From Microcaldota archaeon (GTDB taxonomy: Archaea > Iainarchaeota > Iainarchaeia > JAADDC01), in NCBI GenBank assembly GCA_027074515.1, contig JALTCQ010000106.1, forward strand, positions 1 to 6,011: a stretch of 6,011 nucleotides of DNA, given 5' to 3'. The notes under the pieces are model-generated. The model made no database searches and was not told the origin of the DNA. It was given only the letters and a program-made list of their open reading frames with translations. Position numbers and translations under genes: made by a program. Shown here one piece after another: positions 1-5,686 of this stretch (position 1 is the stretch's first letter; each line of letters starts with the position of its first letter).

Positions 1-1
1 G

Positions 2-64
2 CTCGGAACCATTATTACAATGGATGCTTACCGCTGGGCCACAAAAAGCTGCAAGAACAACTAG
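2..64 (+). CDS. Possible C-terminal end of an upstream gene (partial, unidentified)
   Basis: This reading frame is open from the window edge to a TAG stop at 62-64. It would encode about 20 residues ending in AYRWATKSCKNN. I do not recognise the family. The only positional support is that the stop lies a few bases before a T-tract that looks like a terminator. The other two + frames are also open here (to 93 and 98), so the assignment is weak. The alternative is that 1-68 is non-coding. Confidence 0.25.
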   Translation, partial: LGTIITMDAYRWATKSCKNN

Positions 65-68
65 CGCC

Positions 69-81
69 TTTCTTTTTTTTT
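69..81 (+). terminator. T-tract, probable archaeal-type terminator
   Basis: The tract is TTT-C followed by nine T. I see no GC-rich hairpin directly before it, so it does not look like a bacterial intrinsic terminator. U-rich tracts without hairpins are the usual archaeal termination signal. It sits between a possible upstream gene end (stop at 62-64) and the promoter of the next operon, where a terminator is expected. Confidence 0.5.
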
Positions 82-93
82 CAATGCTACTAG

Positions 94-99
94 TTTAAA
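94..99 (+). promoter_or_regulatory. TATA-like box of the + strand operon, leaderless arrangement
   Basis: TTTAAA is centred about 25-26 bases before the ATG at 122. That is the usual distance from an archaeal TATA box to the transcription start, so transcription could begin at or very near the ATG. The ATG lacks a Shine-Dalgarno-like sequence: the preceding 20 bases contain no GGAG or GGTG. No convincing purine-rich BRE precedes the box. The T-rich element lies inside an 8-base palindrome, GTTTAAAC (93-100). Confidence 0.5.
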
Positions 100-121
100 C
101 GTTGACGCACCAAATACATGC

Positions 122-562
122 ATGAGAGTGGCAGTAGCAGCATCCGGGCCTGGACTGGACAGTCCTGCAACGGGTGTGTTCGGGCGCGCTCCTTACTTCG
201 TCATCGTTGAAACGGACGGGAACAATGCGAATCTTATTGAAAACCTGGCAAACCCTGCTGCGTATCAGGCGAGGAGCGCTGGAATCATAGCGGCGCAGAC
301 CCTCGCATCAAAGGGCGTAGATGCCGTTGTCTCTGGAAATGTCGGTCCAAACGCGTACACCGTCCTCTCCCAGGCAGGAATACGTGTGCTCATGGCGGCT
401 CCCGGAACGGTCAGGGACAATGCCATAGCCGCAGCAAAGGGGCAGCTTCAGCCAATAGCAGCACCACAATACGGGCCGAAACTGGGCATGGGCCCGGGAT
501 ACGGACGAGGAAGAGGGTTTGGTAGAGGTAGAGGCGGCGGCTGGGGGCGAGGGCCGTGGTAG
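122..562 (+). CDS. NifX/NifB-C-type (dinitrogenase FeMo-cofactor family) protein with Gly/Arg-rich tail
   Basis: The product is 146 aa. Residues 1-110 or so match the small Nitro_FeMo-Co domain. The start is MRVAVAASGPGLDSP, then a VFGRAPYFVIV strand, a central SAGIIAAQTLASKGVDAVV helix-strand unit, the conserved GNVGPNA loop, and AGIRVLMAAPGTVRD. The family has an RNase H-like fold and includes NifX, NafY, the NifB C-terminus and Desulfovibrio orange protein, which bind or carry metal clusters. Residues 123-146 form a low-complexity Gly/Arg tail with repeated GRG, seen in variants of this family. There is no Cys and no His, so any metal cluster would have to be held without those ligands. 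No nitrogenase genes are nearby, so a role in nitrogen fixation is unlikely. It is the first gene of the operon and its end overlaps the next gene by 7 bases. The ATG at 122 is chosen because the domain begins immediately. The family call is firm, the function unknown. Confidence 0.9.
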   Translation: MRVAVAASGPGLDSPATGVFGRAPYFVIVETDGNNANLIENLANPAAYQARSAGIIAAQTLASKGVDAVVSGNVGPNAYTVLSQAGIRVLMAAPGTVRDNAIAAAKGQLQPIAAPQYGPKLGMGPGYGRGRGFGRGRGGGWGRGPW

Positions 563-1773
563 ATATAGAACACGGCGAGGAAGCGGCTAGAAAGGCAACG
601 TTTCTGGTGGCAGGGCTCGCAACGCTAAAGGGCATCGTCGGATGGGCGACCAACTCGGCGGCCCTACTTGCAGATGCTCTACACTCGACAGTAGACGTTC
701 TGACAACGCTAGGCACGTGGATAGGGCTTAAAATCGCAAAAAGACCAGCGGACGAAAGGTTTCCATACGGGTATTACCGTGCAGAGTCCCTTGTTGCGCT
801 CGTTGTGGCAACAATCGTCATCATCGGGGCCATAGGACTATTTTTAGATGGTGTTCACCGAATACAGAACCCCGAACCGGTGAAAGATGCTTGGCTCGCG
901 GCAAGCATTGCAATAATCGCATCAATCGCCTCATACTACATCTCAAAGCTGGAGGGAGAGGCAGCGGACGTGGCAAACTCCCAAGCGCTCAAGGCAGTAT
1001 CCATAGAGGCCATGGCGGACACGTTATCCTCCCTCGTAGTGTTCTTAGCCATCGTTGCAGGCGCGTACCTTGGCGTACCGTGGGCAGAGGGCGTCGGTGC
1101 AGTGCTCGTGGCAGCATGGGTCTCCAAGATCGGTGTGGAGACGGCATGGAACGCGATCCTCGCCTTGATGGATGTGGCACCAAGAGAAACGCTGAAGGAA
1201 GTAGCGGAGATCCTGGAACATGCTGACGAGATCTCTGGGTTCAAGGACCTGAGATTAAGAAAATCTGGGCCCATGGTTTTCGGCGAAGTTACCGTAACGA
1301 TTCCAGCAGACGTTCCAGTGGCAAAGGCTGATGAAATTGCCAGAAGAATTAGAGAGTACGTGCTCACGATTCCCGAAATAGAAGACTTCCGCGTTTACGT
1401 CGAACAGGCTGAACCAGAGGAGAAGATCGTCGTTGTACCAGTAAAGGAAGGCAAGGTATCCCCTACGTTCGCCACGGCACCCCAATTCGCGGTATATCTG
1501 GTAAATGCGGGCAAGATAGAGCTTGTAGAAACCTTTGACAACCCCGCACTGGAGAAGAAGGTAAGGAGAGGTCTTGCAGCAGCCAAAGCGGTCTTGGAGA
1601 AGAAACCGTACGCAGTAATCGTGAAGAACATCGGGGAGATATCGTTTAACACGCTGAAGGAAGGACTAGTTAGAATATACAAGGCAGAAGGCGACGACGT
1701 GATGGAAAACGTTAAGAAGCTGGCAGATGGTTCACTAGAAGAACTGCACGCGGCAACGGTGAAGAAAGAATGA
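556..1773 (+). CDS. Cation diffusion facilitator fused to a C-terminal NifX-like domain
   Basis: The product is 405 aa with a GTG start. Residues 12-200 hold six predicted membrane helices of the CDF family (roughly 12-33, 35-60, 77-100, 112-130, 147-172, 176-202). Residues 205-285 are the cytoplasmic ZT-dimer-like domain, and 288-395 a NifX/Nitro_FeMo-Co domain beginning KIVVVPVKEGKVSPTF and including AVIVKNIGEIS. CDF proteins export divalent metals (Zn, Mn, Fe, Co, Ni) by proton exchange. In TM2 the metal-site pair is H43 and D47. In TM5 the matching pair appears to be E151 and D155, where many zinc CDFs have His and Asp. The protein has no cysteine. The GTG is accepted because TM1 starts only about 11 residues later. 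It overlaps the preceding stop by 7 bases and the next ATG by 4, implying translational coupling. The substrate cannot be fixed from sequence; iron or manganese would fit the context. The NifX domain may act as a cytosolic metal or cluster sensor (inference). Confidence 0.93.
   Translation: MVDIEHGEEAARKATFLVAGLATLKGIVGWATNSAALLADALHSTVDVLTTLGTWIGLKIAKRPADERFPYGYYRAESLVALVVATIVIIGAIGLFLDGVHRIQNPEPVKDAWLAASIAIIASIASYYISKLEGEAADVANSQALKAVSIEAMADTLSSLVVFLAIVAGAYLGVPWAEGVGAVLVAAWVSKIGVETAWNAILALMDVAPRETLKEVAEILEHADEISGFKDLRLRKSGPMVFGEVTVTIPADVPVAKADEIARRIREYVLTIPEIEDFRVYVEQAEPEEKIVVVPVKEGKVSPTFATAPQFAVYLVNAGKIELVETFDNPALEKKVRRGLAAAKAVLEKKPYAVIVKNIGEISFNTLKEGLVRIYKAEGDDVMENVKKLADGSLEELHAATVKKE
1759..1763 (+). 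promoter_or_regulatory. Ribosome binding site of the first MinD-like ATPase
   Basis: GGTGA lies 6 bases before the ATG at 1770, inside the end of the transporter gene. It matches the 3' half of the GGAGGTGAT complement of the 16S tail. It supports this ATG, which overlaps the upstream TGA as ATGA. Confidence 0.55.
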
Positions 1774-2564
1774 TAACAGCGGTAACAGGGGGCAAAGGGG
1801 GCACAGGAAAGACAAGCGTCGCTCTCTCCCTCGCACTGAGCATGGGGGACGCCCTGTACGTGGACGCAGACGTGGAAGCTCCCAACGCGGCGATCCTCCT
1901 CGGGGTGGAGATGAAAGAGATCGGAACTGTAACAAAAACCGTTCCAAAGATAAACGAGGACAAGTGCACCAAGTGCGGCCTCTGCGCACAGGCTTGCCCA
2001 ACCGCTGCCCTAGTATTCATCCCAGACAAGGTTCCGTTATTCTTTGAAGAAAACTGCCTGGGCTGTATGCTCTGCAAGGAAGTCTGCCCAGTAGGTGCAA
2101 TAGAAGAGGTGGAAGAGACCATAGGGACCATGCGGGCGGGGAGGAAGGGCGGAATAAAAATATACGACGCTGTGGCGGAGCCGAACGTTGAGGAAACGGC
2201 ACCCATAGTGTCCAAACTCCTGGAAACGGCGTTGAGCAGAAAAGAAGAGAACGTAATCATAGACACGGCAGCTGGAATACACTGCAACGTGGCAAGGGCC
2301 ATAATGCCGGCGGACAAAGTGATAATCGTAACTGAGCCGACGCCATACGGCATCCACGATCTGAAGAAGATCATCAAGCTTGTAAGGACGTTGAATAAGC
2401 CCTTTGAGATCTACGCCAACAAGTGGGGGATCTCGCAAAAATACGAGCAAATGATAGAAATGATCGCAAAAGAAGAAAGCGTTCCGCTCAAACACATACC
2501 ATACTCCAAAGACTTCGCAGAGCACTACGCAAAAGGGAAGTTCACGCCCCTGCGGGTGATATAA
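1770..2564 (+). CDS. MinD/Mrp-superfamily P-loop ATPase with inserted 2[4Fe-4S] ferredoxin domain
   Basis: The product is 264 aa. A deviant Walker A motif, GGKGGTGKTS (residues 7-16, signature Lys9), opens the protein, followed by VDADVEAPN (31-39). A ferredoxin-type insert spans about 60-112 with two complete motifs: Cys66, 69, 72, 76-Pro and Cys96, 99, 102, 106-Pro. This is enough for two [4Fe-4S] clusters. The ATPase fold resumes with VIIDTAAGIHC (162-172) and VIIVTEPTPYG (184-194). The architecture matches the MinD-superfamily ATPases with a ferredoxin insert (COG1149 type), usually encoded as tandem pairs beside NifX-like proteins. Relatives Mrp/ApbC/Nbp35 are Fe-S carriers. In Desulfovibrio, similar ATPases (Orp3, Orp4) occur with the orange protein. 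It is probably cytosolic and may pair with the next gene product. Overlaps are 4 bases upstream and 1 base downstream. The exact cargo is unknown. Confidence 0.94.
   Translation: MITAVTGGKGGTGKTSVALSLALSMGDALYVDADVEAPNAAILLGVEMKEIGTVTKTVPKINEDKCTKCGLCAQACPTAALVFIPDKVPLFFEENCLGCMLCKEVCPVGAIEEVEETIGTMRAGRKGGIKIYDAVAEPNVEETAPIVSKLLETALSRKEENVIIDTAAGIHCNVARAIMPADKVIIVTEPTPYGIHDLKKIIKLVRTLNKPFEIYANKWGISQKYEQMIEMIAKEESVPLKHIPYSKDFAEHYAKGKFTPLRVI
2555..2560 (+). promoter_or_regulatory. Ribosome binding site that sets the start of the second ATPase
   Basis: GGTGAT ends 3 bases before the ATG at 2564 and matches the 3' part of the archaeal GGAGGTGAT consensus. It supports starting the second ATPase at 2564 rather than at the in-frame upstream codon at 2423, which would add 47 residues that look nothing like the family. 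Confidence 0.6.
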
Positions 2565-3382
2565 TGATAATAACAGTCGTTTCAGGAAAAGGAGGCGCGG
2601 GAAAGACAAGCGTTGCAGCTGCGCTGGCCCACATTCTCCCCAGGGAAAGAACAATCCTGATCGACGCGGACGTGGACACGCCAAACCTCGCACTGGCGCT
2701 GGGGCTAAACACCCCAATAGGAAGAGAAGATTGGGTTGGTACTGTGGTTGCTGAATACGTCGGAGGAGAGCCAGACCCAAAGATCTGCCCATTCGGCGCG
2801 ATAAACGAGGACGGAACGGTAAACGAGCTTCTCTGCGAGGGTTGTGGAGTTTGCGTGAAAAAATATCCTAATAGCTATCGGTTAAAGAACATAAAGGGCG
2901 CAGAGATCTTAGAATACAGGTGGGGCAATGTTCCCTTGATCACCGCAGAGCTGGAGCCGGGACGGTCTGGATCTGGCAGGATCGTGACGGACATCCGCAC
3001 GCGAGCCGATAGGATTGCAGAAGAAGAAAATCGAGACATCCAGCTAATAGATGCCGCCGCAGGAAGGGGCTGTCCTGTAATAGCATCGATTCGAGGGGCA
3101 GACCTTGCGGTGCTGGTGGTGGACAACACGCCTACTGGCGCTTCAGACGCGGAGGCGGTGGTACCGGCCCTGAAACACTTCAACGTGCCCTTTTATTTCG
3201 TCGTGAACCGTTACGACCTTGCGCCGGAGCGGGTGGACGAACTCACAGAAAAGTTCAAAAAGGCCGGCGGCAAGCACATTGGTAGCGTCCCATACGATTC
3301 AGAGATTCTTGAGACATACCCCTTGCCTGCAAAAAGGATCCTGCAGCACATCAACGTTGAAGAGATTCTGCAAATGATCTAA
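2564..3382 (+). CDS. Second MinD/Mrp-like ATPase with a reduced, probably single-cluster ferredoxin insert
   Basis: The product is 272 aa and a tandem paralogue of the preceding gene. It opens MIITVVSGKGGAGKTSVA (deviant Walker A at 7-16, Lys9), then LIDADVDTPN (32-41), and later LIDAAAGRGCPVIASIRG (161-178) and VLVVDNTPTGASDAE (183-197), all typical of the family. In the insert the first motif keeps only Cys75 (KICPFGAI); the places of its first three Cys appear to be Tyr65, Gly68 and Asp71. The second keeps Cys91, 94 and 97, but its fourth Cys is Tyr101 (VKKYP). In a two-cluster ferredoxin, these four remaining Cys are precisely the ligands of one cluster. I therefore infer one [4Fe-4S] cluster instead of two. 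The start at 2564 is set by homology to its neighbour, the GGTGAT site and the TAATG junction. The 3' end overlaps sufD by 32 bases, antisense. It is probably a heterodimer partner of the first ATPase. Confidence 0.93.
   Translation: MIITVVSGKGGAGKTSVAAALAHILPRERTILIDADVDTPNLALALGLNTPIGREDWVGTVVAEYVGGEPDPKICPFGAINEDGTVNELLCEGCGVCVKKYPNSYRLKNIKGAEILEYRWGNVPLITAELEPGRSGSGRIVTDIRTRADRIAEEENRDIQLIDAAAGRGCPVIASIRGADLAVLVVDNTPTGASDAEAVVPALKHFNVPFYFVVNRYDLAPERVDELTEKFKKAGGKHIGSVPYDSEILETYPLPAKRILQHINVEEILQMI
3351..3382. other. Convergent 3' overlap of two coding sequences
   Basis: The last 32 bases of the + strand ATPase gene are also the last 32 bases of sufD on the - strand. Both stops are direct: TAA at 3380-3382 (+) and TGA at 3353-3351 (-). 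There is no spacer and no clear hairpin terminator for either operon. A run of five A at 3331-3335 would give a short U5 in the sufD transcript 16 bases past its stop, which is only a weak termination candidate. Confidence 0.85.
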
Positions 3383-4373
3383 TCGCATCTTTAACGAAAT
3401 CCCTGGTAGCAAGATCTCCTGCAAAGCTACGCATGATGCTAGACACGTAGAGCTCTTCCGCAGAGGAGAGAGAAAGCCCACGCGTCTGGAGGTAAAACAA
3501 GCGCTCCGAATCAAGTGCCAGATCCCTTGCACGGTGCGAGGCGCGAGAAACATCAGACGTCAGAACCTCCAGCATCGGCACATTCACTGCAAGCCCTCCA
3601 ACCGTGTAAAAAGCCGAGTCCATATCCACATTCGCACCAGAGGACTGGCGCTCCACGCGGATAACGCCGCGATGAACAAGAAAATCGGATTTTGCAGAGA
3701 AAAGAGCGTGAGAGACGCGTGCAAAGTTATCAGAGCCGCGAACAAAGGCGTCTGTAACCACATCACTCCTACCGCGAATGGACGCGCCACGGTAACGGAC
3801 GGATGCACCCGAGCCGTTCAGGAAAAACTCGTGGTGCACATGAGCGTTTTTTCCAATTACCACGGACGACACATCTACGCTAGAGCTGTCCCCAAGATGG
3901 TAGCGGATATGCAGGTGCTGGGGGAAATCACCGGAAACGCGAAGAAGAAGGGATGATGAAACGCCAGGATGAACGAGAACGTCAATAGTTGCAGACTTCG
4001 GCCCGCTTTCCGCAAGATCGTCTATACGTATGGTTCCATCGTTCCTCACGCAGAGAAGAACGTGTTGGAGAGCAAAATGATCCTTTTCGGAGGAGAGGGT
4101 AATGTGATCAGAATCGGCAAGGAAGAAGGATATGATGTTAGCGAAGTGGTGGGCGAGCATGCGATTTGCTGCTGGGTCAAAGGAGATACTGGCAAGAACG
4201 TCCGTAGGATTCACTCCAGAAAAGACACCATAAGAAACGGGAAGAGACATCGCTTTCTCGAAGGCAGACCAGTCCGTGTACGACTTTATTGTTGGTGAAT
4301 CACCATGGGGCTGGAATGCAGTATTCGGAAGAGCTGCCTGCGCCCTCTTGCGGATATCGTCAAGCCTGATCAT
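3351..4373 (-). CDS. sufD: SufD, Fe-S cluster assembly scaffold subunit
   Basis: The product is 340 aa, shorter than E. coli SufD (about 420), with the difference mainly N-terminal. SufD pairs with SufB and the ATPase SufC in the SufBC2D complex, which builds Fe-S clusters and is linked to iron entry. Visible family features are a central beta-helix-like region rich in short strands (about 90-270), the NVPMLEVLTSDVSRASH segment (264-280) with the conserved His280, and the C-terminal signature ERLFYLQTRGL (290-300) followed by SSAEELY and a helical tail. No cysteine precedes His280, where E. coli SufD has Cys358, and the spacing appears one residue longer. Only one Cys (108) occurs in the protein. 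The ATG overlaps the sufB stop as ATGA and has a GGTGGTG site 4 bases upstream. Gene order sufC-sufB-sufD makes the call secure. The 3' end overlaps the opposing ATPase gene. Confidence 0.93.
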   Translation of the reverse strand: MIRLDDIRKRAQAALPNTAFQPHGDSPTIKSYTDWSAFEKAMSLPVSYGVFSGVNPTDVLASISFDPAANRMLAHHFANIISFFLADSDHITLSSEKDHFALQHVLLCVRNDGTIRIDDLAESGPKSATIDVLVHPGVSSSLLLRVSGDFPQHLHIRYHLGDSSSVDVSSVVIGKNAHVHHEFFLNGSGASVRYRGASIRGRSDVVTDAFVRGSDNFARVSHALFSAKSDFLVHRGVIRVERQSSGANVDMDSAFYTVGGLAVNVPMLEVLTSDVSRASHRARDLALDSERLFYLQTRGLSLSSAEELYVSSIMRSFAGDLATRDFVKDAIRSFAESLQR

Positions 4374-5686
4374 CCAACACCACCAGAGAAATCAGCGTTC
4401 AACACTTCGCGCAGAACGGAAGCGTACTCAAGGGGTAGGTCCCTCAAAATATCCTGTATGAAACCGAGAACAGCCAAACCCTTCGCTTCTTCTTCATCTA
4501 GGCCACGGGACTGAAGATAAAAGAGCTGATCCTCGGAAAACCGGAGGGTTGTCGCCTCGTGGGTAAAAACGGCAGAGGGTTCATCAATCTGGGAGTGTGG
4601 GTACGTGGATGCCTCGCTACGATCGTCGAGGAGCAGTGAATCGCAGGACACATGAGATCTTGCGTTCCTTGCGCCGCTGAGGATGCGGACCAGGCCGCGA
4701 TAAATATTTATACCCCCATCCGCTGAAATGCCCTTGGATGTAACCGTGCTCCTCGTGTTTGGAGCCACGTGGAAGATCTTCGCACCGCCGTCCTTGACGT
4801 ACGGACCATGGGAGAGGGAAAAAACGTTCATAGTGGTCCCCGCACCCTCGCCGCGGAGGATGACAGACGGATACACCACGGAGACCTTTGCTCCGATGCT
4901 CCCCTCCACCCATTCGACGAAAGCGCCCTTCTCAGCAATGGCACGCTTGTTGTTGAAGTTGATGATGTTCTTGCTCCAGTTCTGAACCGTGGTGAACTTT
5001 ACATAAGCGTTCTCCGCGGCGTAGACCTCCACAGCACCGTCGTGGAAAGAAAACTCGCGGAACATCGGGGCGGAACAGCCCTCTATGAAGTGCACCTCGG
5101 ATCCTTTGTCCGCCACGATGAGAGAATGCTCAAACTGGCCCTCCAGCTCCGTGGATATGTAAAAGAACGCTTCAATGGGGAGATCCAGCTTCACACCGGG
5201 GGGAACGTAAAGAAACACGCCACCCGACCAGAGAGCATAGTGGAGCGCAGCGTACTTGTGATCGGCAGGTGGATAAATGCGACTAAAATACTTGCGAACG
5301 AGATCAGGATACTTCTTAACCGCCTCGTGTATGGGCTCCAGGATCACACCCTTCTCCCGCAACGGATCAAGAACCTTGGAGTACACCGTTTCGCTGTCAA
5401 AAGATGTGGACAGGCCTGCAAGGTACTCCTTCTCGTAATCTGGAAGGTTTAGCCGCTCGTAGAGCTTACGGATGTCCTCAGGCAGCTCGTCCCAAGACGT
5501 GGCGGGGCGCACACCCGGATTCCTGTAGAGGATGAGATCTTCGACGTTAAAATCGTCCAATCCACGGAGCCATTTTGGTTCCTTCAGGCGCTCGTAAAGT
5601 TCTGCCGCCTGCAGACGTATGCGAAGCATCCAGTCTGGCTCGCCGTGCTCCTCCGCAATCTGGCGAGCAACCGCCTTGACGTTCAC
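4370..5686 (-). CDS. sufB: SufB, Fe-S cluster assembly scaffold subunit
   Basis: The product is 438 aa, slightly short of the usual 460-495. SufB is the main scaffold of SufBC2D: it receives sulfur and, with SufD and SufC, assembles a cluster. Conserved blocks in order are WSGGVFLYVPPGVKLDLPIE (153-172), GQFEHSLIVADKGSEVHFIE (183-202) leading to GCSAP with Cys204, NTRSTVTSKGIS (310-321), SHVSCDSLLLDD (344-355) with Cys348, FTHEATT (374-380) with His376-Glu377, and DQLFYLQSRGL (386-396). Cys204, Cys348 and Glu377 correspond to E. coli Cys254, Cys405 and Glu434. These are the only two cysteines, so the N-terminal CxxCxxxC motif of some SufB proteins is absent. The start is GTG at 5686, overlapping the sufC stop as GTGA, with GGAGGG 6 bases upstream. 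The 3' end overlaps sufD by 4 bases. No SufS, SufE or SufU is visible, so the sulfur source is not shown. Confidence 0.97.
   Translation of the reverse strand: MNVKAVARQIAEEHGEPDWMLRIRLQAAELYERLKEPKWLRGLDDFNVEDLILYRNPGVRPATSWDELPEDIRKLYERLNLPDYEKEYLAGLSTSFDSETVYSKVLDPLREKGVILEPIHEAVKKYPDLVRKYFSRIYPPADHKYAALHYALWSGGVFLYVPPGVKLDLPIEAFFYISTELEGQFEHSLIVADKGSEVHFIEGCSAPMFREFSFHDGAVEVYAAENAYVKFTTVQNWSKNIINFNNKRAIAEKGAFVEWVEGSIGAKVSVVYPSVILRGEGAGTTMNVFSLSHGPYVKDGGAKIFHVAPNTRSTVTSKGISADGGINIYRGLVRILSGARNARSHVSCDSLLLDDRSEASTYPHSQIDEPSAVFTHEATTLRFSEDQLFYLQSRGLDEEEAKGLAVLGFIQDILRDLPLEYASVLREVLNADFSGGVG
4378..4384 (-). promoter_or_regulatory. Ribosome binding site of sufD
   Basis: On the - strand, GGTGGTG lies 4 bases before the sufD ATG. 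It sits inside the last codons of sufB, which spell the Gly-Gly-Val-Gly end of that protein, so the SufB C-terminus may be shaped by this site. It supports coupled translation at the ATGA junction. Confidence 0.5.

Noticed and set aside
93..100. Palindrome GTTTAAAC as an operator
   Set aside because: Eight bases of AT-centred palindrome can occur by chance, and the same bases are better explained as a TATA-like box.
1712..2377. 221-codon - strand open frame opposite the first ATPase
   Set aside because: It is a Ser/Ala/Pro-rich shadow of a conserved gene with no domain, and it conflicts with the operon structure.
2423..2563. In-frame upstream extension of the second MinD-like ATPase (47 extra residues)
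   Set aside because: The extension overlaps the first ATPase gene by 141 bases and is basic, low-complexity and unlike the family. The ATG at 2564 gives a normal N-terminus ending just before Walker A, with a GGTGAT site.
2037..2792. 251-codon - strand open frame across the two ATPase genes
   Set aside because: It is antisense to both P-loop ATPases and has an arginine, leucine and phenylalanine-rich composition typical of a shadow frame, with no motifs.
122..3382. Nitrogen-fixation (nif) gene cluster
   Set aside because: NifX-like domains suggest it, but nifHDK, nifE, nifN and an NifB radical-SAM domain are all absent, and NifX-like proteins are common outside nitrogen fixation.
3534..3956. 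140-codon + strand open frame opposite sufD
   Set aside because: It is antisense to SufD, whose C-terminal signature is clear, and it resembles no known protein.
4769..5452. 227-codon + strand open frame opposite sufB
   Set aside because: It lies wholly antisense to a strongly conserved SufB, shows no recognisable domain and has no clear ribosome binding site. It is explained by codon choice in sufB.
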